From assembly GCF_027947535.2 (NCBI RefSeq), contig NZ_JAAGKO020000008.1, positions 62,001 to 126,000 of the forward strand: 64,000 nt of DNA, read 5' to 3'. This document shows, in pieces, positions 45,114 to 53,464 of this stretch (positions are counted from its first letter, which is position 1; the number at the start of each line of letters is the position of its first letter). This DNA comes from Streptantibioticus silvisoli. Its GTDB lineage: Bacteria > Actinomycetota > Actinomycetes > Streptomycetales > Streptomycetaceae. The notes below the pieces were generated by a model, which had not been told where the DNA came from, ran no database searches, and saw only the letters and a program-made list of their open reading frames with translations. The position numbers and the translations under genes were made by a program.

Positions 45114-45401
45114 TAATTTATGCCGGACGGCCGCCGTACCGCGTTTCACGACACCGTGCCGCCAGCGTGCCTCCAGTCCCCCGGAGGGGCCCGCGGGCCA
45201 CGGCGGGCGGCGGCCGTTTTCCTCCGAACGGTACGACCGCCCAGGGTGCGCCGACGCGCGGTCGGGCGGGGTTCACCCCTCATGCGTGCCGCGTTCGCGC
45301 CGTCACCCGTGCCGGGCCTGCCCCCTCATGCGTGCCGGGCGCGCGCCGCCCCACCCGGTGCCTGCGCCGCCGTCCGCTGCCGCCCGCCTGCGACGCCGCG
45401 G
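45114..45401. other. Intergenic, no gene seen
   Basis: 288 bp between the operator and the end of the M56 peptidase gene. It contains two copies of CTCATGCGTGCC in a GC-rich background. Open frames here look like shadows. Confidence 0.55.
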
Positions 45402-46490
45402 TCACGTGTTCGGCCGGTGCCGCACGCAGAGGGCGCCCAGCCCGGTGTGGTCCGGCAGCGCCGCCGGGTGGTCCGGCCACGCCGCCGTCCGGGCCGCGTG
45501 ATCGGTGAACCGTGCGTCGGCCGGGCGTCGGTGCGCGCTCGCGGCGGCGCCGTGCGGGCCGGACCCGGGATCGGGGTGCCCGCACAGGTGGGTGTGCTGG
45601 GCGGCTTCGACCATCTGCTCGCTGTCGGTGGCGGCGTCCGTCAGGCTGGTGCAGCACAGCGTCAGCAGCAGGCCGGCGGCCACGAAGTGCAGCGGGCGGT
45701 GCCGGGGCGGCGGGGCGAGCAGCGCCCGGACCCGCTGCGGTACGGCGCCGCCGGTCGCGGCCAGCGCGGAGCCGGCCGGTCCGGCGTGCACCGCGAGCGC
45801 GGCACGGGCCACCGCCCGGGCCACCACCGTGCGGTCGCCCACCCCGGCCGCGGCGTCCTCGTCGGCCCACCGCTCCAGCACGAAGCAGCCCGCCTTCTCC
45901 ACCGGCCGCAGCAACGGGTTGACGGCCGCCGCGATCCGCCAGACGGTCTTGAACCGGTGGTGGTGATGCCGCAGGTGGGCGCGTTCGTGGGCCAGCAGCG
46001 CGGCGCGTTCGCCGGCGGCGAGGCAGTCCAGCATGCCGCGCGAGACCACGATGCGGCCGGGCCGCCCCGGCAGGGCGAACGCCTCCGGTGCCGGGTCGTC
46101 GAGCACGGCCAACTGGTCGTTGCCGGGCAGCCGCCGGCATTCGCGCCGGGCCCAGCGCAGGTCCCGCGTCTGCCGTACGACGGTGACCGCGCACGCCACG
46201 CAGGCGGTGAGCAGCACGAGGGCGCAGCCGACCGCGACGCCGAAGCGCACCGGGTCCTCGGCGCGCAGCAGCCGTACCGACCAGTGGCCCTCCCGCGCGA
46301 CCTGCGGGATCTGCGCCAGCGCGGTGAACGCCAGCAGGGCCAGCGACCCCACCCAGCCGGCCGCCGTCACCAGCGCCGCGCACAGCAGCGCCCACGCGGC
46401 CGGGCGCGGGGCGAGCCGCGGCGCGAGCCGGGGAGCGAGCAGCGCCAGCACGACGGTGACCACGATGGGGACGTAGACGTTGACCAGCAC
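45402..46490 (-). CDS. M56-family zinc metallopeptidase, BlaR1-like without sensor domain
   Basis: A 362-residue membrane protein. Three hydrophobic helices precede the catalytic site LLAHERAHLRHHHHRF (HExxH, about residues 166-170), with a downstream ERWADEDAA where the third zinc ligand is expected; a fourth helix (about 270-290) follows. The penicillin-binding sensor of true BlaR1/MecR1 is absent; in its place is a short His/Ala/Pro-rich tail. GTG start 4 bp after the BlaI-family gene, so the two form an operon. By analogy it cleaves the repressor after an envelope signal; the signal is unknown. Confidence 0.87.
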   Translation of the reverse strand: MLVNVYVPIVVTVVLALLAPRLAPRLAPRPAAWALLCAALVTAAGWVGSLALLAFTALAQIPQVAREGHWSVRLLRAEDPVRFGVAVGCALVLLTACVACAVTVVRQTRDLRWARRECRRLPGNDQLAVLDDPAPEAFALPGRPGRIVVSRGMLDCLAAGERAALLAHERAHLRHHHHRFKTVWRIAAAVNPLLRPVEKAGCFVLERWADEDAAAGVGDRTVVARAVARAALAVHAGPAGSALAATGGAVPQRVRALLAPPPRHRPLHFVAAGLLLTLCCTSLTDAATDSEQMVEAAQHTHLCGHPDPGSGPHGAAASAHRRPADARFTDHAARTAAWPDHPAALPDHTGLGALCVRHRPNT

Positions 46491-46494
46491 CGGT

Positions 46495-46947
46495 TCAGGG
46501 CCTCCCGTCGTCCGGCCCGGCGCCAGTGCCCGCGCCCGAGCCAGCGCCCTTGCCCGCGCCCGTGGCGTCGGCGAGCAGCCGGTGCAGCAGTTGTTCGTCG
46601 CGGGCCGACAGCTCCGAGACGAACCGGGTCAGTACCGCCTCCCGGTCCGAACCGCCCTCCAGCAGCGAACGCATCCCCGCCGCCGTGTGCGACGCCTCGT
46701 CCCGCACCGGTTCGTAGGCGTAGCCGCGGCCCACCCGGTGCCGTACCAGCATGCCCTTGTCGTGCAGCCGCGACAGGATGGTCAGCACCGTGGTGTACGC
46801 CAGTTCCCCCGGCAGCCGCTCGTTGACCTGGGCCGCAGTCAGCGGTTCCGAGGCCGCCCAGAGCGCGGCGAGCACGCCGCCCTCCAACTCGCCCCGCCCA
46901 CGCCTGACCGCCCGGCCGCCGGGCTTCCCGCGCTCATCGTCGCTCAC
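46495..46947 (-). CDS. BlaI/MecI/CopY-family transcriptional repressor
   Basis: A 150-residue protein with an N-terminal winged helix: ELEGGVLAALWAASEPLTAAQ, then YTTVLTILSRLHDKGMLVRHR (recognition helix and wing) and a helical dimer part with FVSELSARDEQLLHRLLAD. This is the classic BlaI layout. GTG start at 46947. First gene of the BlaI-M56 pair. Its promoter region shows no CTAC...GTAG dyad, so self-repression is not evident, but three dyads occur within 6 kb on the genes next door. The tail is Gly/Ala-rich. Confidence 0.93.
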   Translation of the reverse strand: MSDDERGKPGGRAVRRGRGELEGGVLAALWAASEPLTAAQVNERLPGELAYTTVLTILSRLHDKGMLVRHRVGRGYAYEPVRDEASHTAAGMRSLLEGGSDREAVLTRFVSELSARDEQLLHRLLADATGAGKGAGSGAGTGAGPDDGRP

Positions 46948-47034
46948 CGTTCAGACGCCCTTCGTGTCTCGACCCCGCACCAAGCTACCCCGGCCCCGCG
47001 CGCCCCGGGCCCGGCGCCGGACACCCGGACGGCC

Positions 47035-47493
47035 TCAGGCGAATTCCGTCGTCGCGGTGGTGGCGTAGCGGCCCATCACCTCGGTGGTGGTACGCGCGGT
47101 CACCTCCTGGCCGTCCGCCATCGCGGCGCCCAGGTCGCGGAAGTACTGCACGTAGAGGTCCGGGGTGAAGGTGTTGACCATCACGACGGGCTCGTCGCCG
47201 GGGTTGGCGAAGGTGTGCGGGACCCCGGGCGGAACCATCACCAACGTGCCCGCCGGCGCCTCGTAGTCGGTCTGCCCGACGGTGAACACGGCGGTGCCGG
47301 ACACGACGTAGAAGCCCTCGTCGTGCGCGGCGTGCCGGTGCTGGGGCGGGCCGGCGCTGTGCGGGGCGAGGGTGACCTCGCCGATCCCCAGGCGGTGCGC
47401 GGTCGTGCCGCCGTCCTCGAGGATGCGCATCCGGGCCGGCCCCAACGGGATCACTTCGCCGCCGTCGGGCGCGACAACCGATACGTCGTTCAT
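47035..47493 (-). CDS. Cupin-domain protein
   Basis: A 152-residue single-cupin protein. Motif 1: GPPQHRHAAHDEGFYVVSG (His pair, Glu); motif 2: PAGTLVMVPPGVPHTFAN (last His). Metal-binding residues are intact, so it may be an enzyme or a sensor, but the reaction cannot be read from sequence. ATG with AAGGAGC upstream. Divergent from the TetR gene, with a shared control region that carries paired ACTYTCATGA boxes. Confidence 0.88.
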   Translation of the reverse strand: MNDVSVVAPDGGEVIPLGPARMRILEDGGTTAHRLGIGEVTLAPHSAGPPQHRHAAHDEGFYVVSGTAVFTVGQTDYEAPAGTLVMVPPGVPHTFANPGDEPVVMVNTFTPDLYVQYFRDLGAAMADGQEVTARTTTEVMGRYATTATTEFA

Positions 47494-47516
47494 GGCCTGC
47501 TCCTTCGTAAGAGGCT

Positions 47517-47569
47517 ACTTTCATGAAACTAGTCGACATGCGCGACGTTATGCAAGTGGGCTCTCGTTA
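47517..47569. promoter_or_regulatory. Cupin/tetR divergent control region with paired boxes
   Basis: Boxes ACTTTCATGA (47517-47526) and GCTCTCGTTA (47560-47569) are 43 bp apart. Read leftward, between or over them lie TTGCAT and, 17 bases on, CTAGTT, a likely cupin promoter. The same arrangement occurs at 50914-50965 before the alpha/beta hydrolase gene. Confidence 0.55.
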
Positions 47570-47596
47570 TCAGGGTTTGCTTGCTACGCTGGCGTC

Positions 47597-48232
47597 ATGC
47601 AGAACGGCGAAACGACGACACCGCGCGGCACCACCGGCCGCGCCAACCAGAAGCTGCGCACGCGCAACGCGATCCTCCAGGCCGCGGTGGAGCTGATGCG
47701 CACCGGCCGCGAGGTGACCATGCTGGAGGTCGCCAGGACGGCCCTGGTGTCCGAGGCCACCGCGTACCGGTACTTTCCCGACCTGGCCAGCCTGCTGCGG
47801 GAGGCGATGGCCGGGCAGATGCCCAGCCCGCAGGAGGCGCTCGCCTCCGTCGCGGACTCCCGCGACCCGGTGGAGCGCGTCGCCGCCGCCACCGAGCACC
47901 TGCTGCGCCTGGTCCTGGGCTACCAGGGGGCGACCCGCGCCATGATCGCGGCCACCATCACCCGGCCCGCGACGGCCGACGCCCGCCCCGGCCTGCGCTT
48001 CGGCCTGATCGACCACGCGCTCGCCCCGCTGGACGACACCCTCGGGGCCACCGATCCGGCCGCCCTGACCCGGCTGAAGAACGACCTCGCGGTGGTGGTC
48101 AGCGCCGAGGCCCTCTTCTGCCTGACCGACCTGTGCCGGCTCGACCCGCAGGACGCCATCGCCAGCGTGGTCCGCACCGCCTCGACCCTGACCCGCGCCG
48201 CCGTGACGGCGATGGACGCTCCGGCGGGCTGA
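47597..48232 (+). CDS. TetR/AcrR-family transcriptional regulator
   Basis: A 211-residue regulator. The helix-turn-helix is in RNAILQAAVELMRTGREVTM and LEVARTALVSEATAYRYFPD (about residues 21-62); the C-terminal ligand-binding half has no clear family. ATG at 47597. It is flanked by a cupin gene (divergent) and an MFS exporter plus alpha/beta hydrolase (convergent). The shared boxes in the cupin and hydrolase promoters make it the obvious candidate repressor of both. Confidence 0.92.
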   Translation: MQNGETTTPRGTTGRANQKLRTRNAILQAAVELMRTGREVTMLEVARTALVSEATAYRYFPDLASLLREAMAGQMPSPQEALASVADSRDPVERVAAATEHLLRLVLGYQGATRAMIAATITRPATADARPGLRFGLIDHALAPLDDTLGATDPAALTRLKNDLAVVVSAEALFCLTDLCRLDPQDAIASVVRTASTLTRAAVTAMDAPAG

Positions 48233-48251
48233 CCACCGTTCGGTACGGTGG
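48233..48251. terminator. Short hairpin between tetR and the MFS gene
   Basis: CCACCGT-TCGGT-ACGGTGG, a perfect 7-bp stem, begins right after the tetR stop. The convergent MFS gene ends at 48298. Confidence 0.55.
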
Positions 48252-48297
48252 CCGGCCCGCCGGCGCGAGGGTCACGCCTCGGTGCGACGGTCACCGG

Positions 48298-49842
48298 TCA
48301 CCCCCGGCGCGACGGCCACCGTGCGGGGCTGATCATCGGTGCGGCCGGTGCGGGCTGCGTTGTCGGGGTGAGCGGCGTGACCGGCGTGACCGGTGCGGCC
48401 GGCGTCGACCGCGTGGCCGGTTCGGCGGGGAAGCGGGCGGCGATCCGTGCGGCGCCGGCGGTGGCCCGGCCGGTGGTGGTGAGGATGCCCAGGAGCACGA
48501 TCAGGGCGCCGCATCCGGCCAGCGACCACCACGCGGTGTGCCCGGCCGCGGTGAACCCGGTGCGCAGCGGGCCGTGGGTGTGCGCGGTGACGATCGAGCC
48601 GAGGACGGCCACCCCGAGGCTGTTGCCGATCTGGCGGGCGGTCGTGGTGATCGCGGCGGACACCCCGGCCCGGGCGCGCGGCATCCCGGCGACGGCCATG
48701 CTGGTGATCGGGGTGTTGACCAGGCCGAATCCGCAGCCGAGCAGCACGTAGGCGATCAGCAGCACCGGCAGCGCGGTGGTCGCGGTGACGGTGGTCAGCG
48801 TCAGCGCGCCGGCGGCCACCAGCCCCCCGGCGGCGACCAGCGGCAGGCGCGGACCGTGCGCGGCGGTCAGGCGGCCGGACACCGGGGAGGCGACGGCGGT
48901 TCCGGCGGCCATCGGGACCGTGAGCAGTCCGGCGTGCAGCGCGCTGTAGCCGCGTACGTCCTGGAGGTACAAGGTGTTGAGGAACAGGAAGCCCGCCAGG
49001 GCCAGGAACGCGGTGACCGCCGTGACGAACGCGCCGGTGAACGGCACGGACCGGAAGAAAGCCGGGTCGATCAGCGGCTGGTCGCGGCGCCGTTCGTAGC
49101 AGGGCAGCGCGAGGGCCGCGGCGCCGGCCAGGATGAACAGGCCGATGATCGGCGTGCTGCCGTAACCGCGGTGGGCGCCTTCGATGATCGCGCAGATGAG
49201 CGCGACCAGGACGGTGACGACCAGCGCCTGCCCGACCGGATCGCGGCGGCGCGCGGTCGCGGACCGCGACTCGGGCACCAGGACGGCGCTGAGCACCAGA
49301 GCGGCCGATCCGACCGGGATGTTGATCCAGAAGATCGCCCGCCAGCCGGCCGTTCCGACCAGCAGACCGCCGACCACCGGGCCCAGCGACAGCGACAGGC
49401 CGACCGTCGCTCCCCACACGCCGATGGCGCGGGCGCGTTCGCGCGGGTCGGCGAAGGTGTGGGTGATGATCGACAGCGCGACCGGGTTGAGCATGCTGGC
49501 GCCCAGGCCCTGCGCCACGCGGAAGGCGACCAGCCACGGCAGGTCCGGGGCCAGGGAGCAGGCCAGCGAGCCGGCGGTGAACAGCGCCAGGCCGGCCTGG
49601 AAGACCCGGCGCCGCCCGATCCGGTCCGCGGTGGACCCGGCGAGCAGCATGAAGCCGGCGATCGCCAGCGTGTAGCCGTCGACGGTCCACTGCAACCCGC
49701 TGACCGCCGGGTGCAGATCGCGCTGGACGGCCGGCAGCGCGACGTTCACCGCGGAGGTGTCGAGCACGGTGATCAGCAGACTCAGGCAGCACACCGCCAG
49801 TACGAGCACTCGGCGCCGCCGGGCGGGATCGGGCGTGGTCAC
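48298..49842 (-). CDS. MFS transporter, DHA2 family (14 helices)
   Basis: A 514-residue drug:proton antiporter of the EmrB/QacA type. The N-terminal LLITVLDTSAVNVALPAVQRD (motif D1), GSTADRIGRRRVFQAG (motif A) and RVAQGLGASMLNP (motif B/C region) are present. About 14 helices are visible. GTG 49842 follows GAGGAGGCAGAA at good spacing; the longer frame to 49965 adds only a Pro/Thr-rich leader. It lies 186 bp after the alpha/beta hydrolase gene and may share its transcript. Likely exports a toxic compound sensed by the TetR protein. Confidence 0.92.
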   Translation of the reverse strand: MTTPDPARRRRVLVLAVCCLSLLITVLDTSAVNVALPAVQRDLHPAVSGLQWTVDGYTLAIAGFMLLAGSTADRIGRRRVFQAGLALFTAGSLACSLAPDLPWLVAFRVAQGLGASMLNPVALSIITHTFADPRERARAIGVWGATVGLSLSLGPVVGGLLVGTAGWRAIFWINIPVGSAALVLSAVLVPESRSATARRRDPVGQALVVTVLVALICAIIEGAHRGYGSTPIIGLFILAGAAALALPCYERRRDQPLIDPAFFRSVPFTGAFVTAVTAFLALAGFLFLNTLYLQDVRGYSALHAGLLTVPMAAGTAVASPVSGRLTAAHGPRLPLVAAGGLVAAGALTLTTVTATTALPVLLIAYVLLGCGFGLVNTPITSMAVAGMPRARAGVSAAITTTARQIGNSLGVAVLGSIVTAHTHGPLRTGFTAAGHTAWWSLAGCGALIVLLGILTTTGRATAGAARIAARFPAEPATRSTPAAPVTPVTPLTPTTQPAPAAPMISPARWPSRRG

Positions 49843-50028
49843 TTCTGCCTCCTCGGTGGGGGATCGCGGGGGCGCGGCAGGCAACGGGGTCGCGCTCGCG
49901 GTGGGTGTCGGGGTCGGGCTCGGGGCCGGTACGGGCTGCCGGGCGTGCCGCGGTTCGCCGCGCACGGCACGGCACCGCGCCCGCCGGGGGCCGCCGTGAT
50001 CGCGGCGCCGGGCGGGCGCGGGAGGGGG

Positions 50029-50850
50029 TCACTCACCGTCGGGCTTCACCTCGGCGTCCACGAAGTCCCCGATGGCGCCGAAGACCGTGCCGGGCTGCTC
50101 GATGTGCGGGAAGTGCCCGGCCTGCGGGACGGGCCGGAAGGTGGCCCGGGGGAAGGACGCGGCCAGGGTGCGTTCGTACTCCAGCGGCACGATCCCGTCC
50201 TGCTCGCCGGCGAGCACCAGCACCGGAACGGTGACCCGGTGCAGGCGGCCGCGCAGCTTCGGGTCGTGGCCGGCGCCCGTGTAGACCGCCTGGGTCCGCT
50301 GGTTGGCGGCCGTCCCGGCCTTCTGCTGCTCGCTCAACGTGCTCGGGTCGAGGCGCAACTCCGGCTTGTGGAAGGCCAGTTCACCGGTACGGATCGGCCC
50401 GAGCTTCGCGGGGTCGGCGATCTCCAGCGGCGGCTCGGGCGTGATGCCGGTCGCGGCGAGCAGCACCAGCGCGCTGATCCGGCCGCGGTTGTCGCGCAGG
50501 CCCATCTCGGCGGTGACCCAGCCGCCGATCGAGTTGCCGACCACCATGACCGCGGTCAGGCCGAGTTCCTCGATCAGGTCCAGGTAGGCCACGGCCAGGT
50601 CGGCGACCGAGTCGGTCGACTCCGGCCGGTGCGTGCCGTCGAACCCGGGGTGGGTCGGCACGACGACGTAGGCGTGCTCGGACATCGCGGTCGCGAAACC
50701 GGCGACCGAGCGCGGCCCGGCGCCACCGTGCAGCACCAGCGCGCCGGTGCCGGCCGCGGCGGCGGCGTCGCCGTACTCGTCAAGGGTGATGCGCAGGCCG
50801 TTGCGCAGCTCGACCGTGCGGGTGGTGCGGGCGGGGGTGGTGACAGTCAT
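50029..50850 (-). CDS. Alpha/beta-fold hydrolase
   Basis: A 273-residue hydrolase. Oxyanion region LVLHGGAGPRSVAGF, nucleophile Ser in VMVVGNSIGGWVTAEM (about residue 103), Asp in LVLAGEQDGIVPLE and His in PQAGHFPHIEQP: a full triad. Substrate unknown. ATG 50850 with AAGGGA upstream. The promoter region holds two ACTCTCATGA boxes and a TTGCAT-N17-CATACT promoter read leftward, like the cupin promoter. Confidence 0.9.
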   Translation of the reverse strand: MTVTTPARTTRTVELRNGLRITLDEYGDAAAAAGTGALVLHGGAGPRSVAGFATAMSEHAYVVVPTHPGFDGTHRPESTDSVADLAVAYLDLIEELGLTAVMVVGNSIGGWVTAEMGLRDNRGRISALVLLAATGITPEPPLEIADPAKLGPIRTGELAFHKPELRLDPSTLSEQQKAGTAANQRTQAVYTGAGHDPKLRGRLHRVTVPVLVLAGEQDGIVPLEYERTLAASFPRATFRPVPQAGHFPHIEQPGTVFGAIGDFVDAEVKPDGE

Positions 50851-50913
50851 GGTGCGATTCCCTTGGCGTCGATACCGGTCTTGGGTGACCGCCAACCCCC
50901 TTCCTGGGGGCTG

Positions 50914-50965
50914 ACTCTCATGAGTATGGGCCACTCCCATCGTTCATGCAAGTCCACTCTCATGA
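50914..50965. promoter_or_regulatory. Paired ACTCTCATGA boxes before the alpha/beta hydrolase
   Basis: Two identical ACTCTCATGA boxes (50914-50923 and 50956-50965), 42 bp apart, bracket a leftward promoter candidate TTGCAT-N17-CATACT. Compare 47517-47569. Confidence 0.6.
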
Positions 50966-51479
50966 TGAGTGCTGGCATGACGCGACGGAGCGGGATCGGG
51001 TCGCCGCCGGTGCTTGTCCCTGCCGGGCGGCGGTCAGGGGCTCATGCGGTCGGCGCTCATGCGGTCAGGGGTTTGTGCGGTCAGGGGCTCATGCGGTCAG
51101 GGGTTTGTGCGGTCAGGGGCTCATGCGGCCAGGGGCTTGTGCGGCCGGGCGGGCCGGGCGGAGCGCATGGGTGGGGTGACGTCACCGGGGGATCGGACCG
51201 GGTGTTCTCACCGGGCGGGGCCGGTCGCGGTGGAGTCCGTCGCCACGGGGGACGGGGACCATGCCGTCGACGGGCGGGCCGGGGACGCGCCGGGCCGTGG
51301 TGCTTCCCCGGTCGGCCACCCGACTCGGGCGATCACCGCATGCGGGCCGCCGCCGGACCTGCGCGGCGGGCCGGAGCGCGGCGAGTTCACGCACTCCGGG
51401 TCGATGCTCCGTCAGCCCCCGGGGCCGTTGCCCGCGTAGCGGTTGATCCCGGAGCCGTCCCCGCGTCGGCGTGCCGGTG
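50966..51479. other. Intergenic with a 15-bp repeat array
   Basis: 514 bp without a supported gene. 51034-51150 is a tandem array (see next entry). The rest is GC-rich with only short or shadow frames. Confidence 0.55.
51034..51150. repeat. Imperfect 15-bp tandem array
   Basis: Alternating units such as CTCATGCGGTCAGGG and TTTGTGCGGTCAGGG repeat about seven times. Being 15 bp it keeps an open frame, but it has no gene-like ends. Confidence 0.9.
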
Positions 51480-52058
51480 TCAGAGGCCGGGGGCGTCGGA
51501 GCCGTTGAGGGCCCACAGTGCGCCGGTGTACCGGAGCGGGCCGATCGCGCAGACCAGCGCGCCGCCCACGAGGGGAAGCAGCCGGCCGGGCAGGAAGCGG
51601 CTGCGGACCACCAGCACCTTGGCGGCGAAGGCGCCGTAGAGGGCGCAGCCGCTCACGGAGTGCAGGGCGACGCGGGTGCCGGTGGTCTCCACGCCGTAGG
51701 CGGCCACGCAGTGGTAGGCGATCGGCACCGACAGCAGGAAGGCGACCAGGCCGATGAGCCGGTGCACCGTGCGCACCCGGCGGGGCGGGGGCCGCAGGCC
51801 GGGGATGCGCCCGTACCTCCACAGCGCCAGTCCGAGCTGGACGAGCGCCAGGCACCACAGCGCGCTGCCCAGCCGCGCCTTGAGGTCGACCGCCTGGGTG
51901 CCGTGGGCACCGAACAGGCCCGAGTCGTAGTCCGGGGTGTCGTGGCGGGCGACCGACCGGATCGCCGGCGATCCGGCCACCGACACCGCGGCACCGATGG
52001 CCAGGGCCGCGGCCCGCACCGGCAGGCTCCGGTGCGGGCCGCGGCGGCCGGTCGTCAT
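51480..52058 (-). CDS. DUF6529-type membrane protein, cytochrome b561-like
   Basis: A 192-residue protein with about five helices. HRLIGLVAFLLSVPIAYHCV and a later LHSVSGCALYGAFAAKVLVV place His residues inside helices, as in b561-like haem proteins; haem binding is inference. Start ATG 52058. The lipoprotein gene with the LYLFEAD motif lies 43 bp upstream, and the two are probably co-transcribed; this pair occurs together in Streptomyces. A redox role at the membrane is likely but unproven. Confidence 0.7.
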   Translation of the reverse strand: MTTGRRGPHRSLPVRAAALAIGAAVSVAGSPAIRSVARHDTPDYDSGLFGAHGTQAVDLKARLGSALWCLALVQLGLALWRYGRIPGLRPPPRRVRTVHRLIGLVAFLLSVPIAYHCVAAYGVETTGTRVALHSVSGCALYGAFAAKVLVVRSRFLPGRLLPLVGGALVCAIGPLRYTGALWALNGSDAPGL

Positions 52059-52101
52059 ACCGGCGTCGCCGTGCCGGGCGCGGTGCCCTGCCGGGCGGCG
52101 G

Positions 52102-52644
52102 TCAGCTCTTGTCCACCTTCTTGCCGCTCGCGTCGAGCACGTACCACTCGGCACCGAACTGGTTGAGGCCCTCGCCGTTGGCCTGGCCGGACTTGGAGTC
52201 GCCGGCGTACTGGTACAGCGGGTGGCCGTGGTACGTCACCTGCTCCTTGCCGTCGGACCTCTTGGTGGTGCCCAGCAGGTCCGACTTGGCCCTGCCGCCG
52301 GCCTTCGCCTTGCCGGAGGTCGGCGTCGGCGGCCAGGCGGTGGCGCACGCGCCGTTGCACGTCGACTTGCTGGTCCTGTCCGCCTCGAACAGGTAGAGGG
52401 TGCGTCCGGTGCCGTCGACCAGCACCGAGCCGAGCGAGCCGACCGACGCCGTCTTGATCTGCGCCTGCTTGGCGGCGGCCGCCCTGTCCGCCACCGGGGT
52501 ATCGCCCGCGCGCCCCGACGCCGTGCCCGACGGCGACGCCGAGGACGCCGCGGAGGAGCCCGTCCCGTTCGAACAGCCGCTGGCCGCCGCGGCGATCGTC
52601 ACAGCGGCGACCGTCCAGGTGATCGCCTCGAACATGCGTCGCAT
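52102..52644 (-). CDS. COG4315-type secreted lipoprotein
   Basis: A 180-residue exported lipoprotein. A signal peptide ends in the lipobox AAASGC (Cys about residue 24), followed by a Ser/Thr-rich linker. The conserved part has TLYLFEADRTSKSTCNGACA (the YxFxxD motif and a Cys pair) and HGHPLYQYAGD (second repeat). The family is of unknown function. ATG 52644; a second ATG three codons later is possible. Operon with the DUF6529-type gene. Confidence 0.82.
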   Translation of the reverse strand: MRRMFEAITWTVAAVTIAAAASGCSNGTGSSAASSASPSGTASGRAGDTPVADRAAAAKQAQIKTASVGSLGSVLVDGTGRTLYLFEADRTSKSTCNGACATAWPPTPTSGKAKAGGRAKSDLLGTTKRSDGKEQVTYHGHPLYQYAGDSKSGQANGEGLNQFGAEWYVLDASGKKVDKS

Positions 52645-52884
52645 CGAAGACTCCCGCAGGATGTGCCAAGGCCCGAGGGCCACCCGACGTCCCAGGACAA
52701 CCAGGACACCGGCACCCGACCCGCCGCGGGCGACGCGCCCAGGACGCGAGTGCACCGGAACGGGCGACCGTCGCCCGCAGAGGCTTACAGGGTCAATGGA
52801 CCCGCGGACGTGCAGCACGCGCAAAGACGCCACCGCTTCGACGGCCGGTGTCGGTCTGGGCTTGGTGCTGTCCGACAGGGAATC
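52645..52884. other. Intergenic, no gene seen
   Basis: 240 bp with the lipoprotein promoter at its left end and no supported gene. It joins the primase remnant at 52885. Confidence 0.5.
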
Positions 52885-53040
52885 GTGTACCTCGGCCTGG
52901 ACCTCTGCGTCGACCGCCGGACGGGCGTCGTCGCGCTGTGGGCCGCAGCCATCGTCCGCGACGCGGGCACCACTTACGTAGAGGTGTCCCCGTCCGGTTT
53001 CGGGCTGCCCATCTCGGGCCGCGCGGACGGCCGCCAGGGA
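52885..53040 (+). pseudogene. Fragment resembling a bifunctional primase/polymerase of phages and integrative elements
   Basis: This frame reads LDLCVDRRTGVVALWA and then TTYVEVSPSGFGLPISGR. I recognise the pattern (LDxCVDxxTGxxxxWA...YTEVSPSGxGLxIxGR) from the N-terminal prim-pol domain of primases on actinobacterial phages and conjugative elements. Only ~50 residues match; no proper start, no downstream helicase part. It is thus most likely the remnant of a lost element. The recognition is from memory and should be checked. Confidence 0.5.
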
Positions 53041-53153
53041 CGCCGATACGACGGTACGGCCGCGGGCGGGTCTACTGCAGCGGCCGCTCGTCACTGTGAC
53101 GGGTCGACGACATGGCCATTGCCCGTCGACCTTCGCGGACCTCTCCGCAGCGG

Positions 53154-53333
53154 TCAGTCGTCTGGCGCAGACGATTTTGCGCGCCGGACCTCGTTCTGTA
53201 GTTCTCGCATGGCCCTGACTGCTTGAACAGCCTTGCCACAGATCACGGGAACTTGGTCAAGAAGGTGGGCGACGATCCACGTCCCGCCAGTGATCGCACC
53301 AACGATGACAGCGGCCCAACCAACGGACTTCAT
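53154..53333 (-). CDS. Small single-helix membrane protein
   Basis: A 59-residue protein: MKSVGWAAVIVGAITGGTW (helix), then IVAHLLDQVPVICGKAVQAV and a charged tail with RELQNEVRRAKS. The heptad-like tail and clean hydrophobic helix look like a real product. The ribosome site is weak. It lies in a lower-GC stretch next to the primase remnant and may be a leftover element gene. A longer frame upstream to 53762 is not convincing. Confidence 0.5.
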   Translation of the reverse strand: MKSVGWAAVIVGAITGGTWIVAHLLDQVPVICGKAVQAVRAMRELQNEVRRAKSSAPDD

Positions 53334-53434
53334 GGCACACCAACCCAAGTCGTGGCGCTGCGTGTTGCTGCGCACTCCAAAAATGGCTTGGTCTCCGTGC
53401 CCGGAGGCTAGCACCCCCTCGTGCCCCTGATAAA

Positions 53435-53464
53435 CCCGACCGGCCTCACCCGGTCGGGGGTTTT
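53435..53464 (+). terminator. Intrinsic terminator
   Basis: CCCGACCGG (53435-53443) pairs perfectly with CCGGTCGGG (53450-53458), followed by GGTTTT. This is a textbook rho-independent terminator for rightward transcription, but no real rightward gene precedes it; it may belong to the lost element. Confidence 0.75.

Noticed and set aside
47581-51639. A very long rightward open frame (over 1300 codons) across tetR, the MFS and hydrolase genes
   Set aside because: It is antisense to, or out of frame with, clear genes and has only Arg/Gly/Pro/Gln composition typical of shadow frames in GC-rich DNA.
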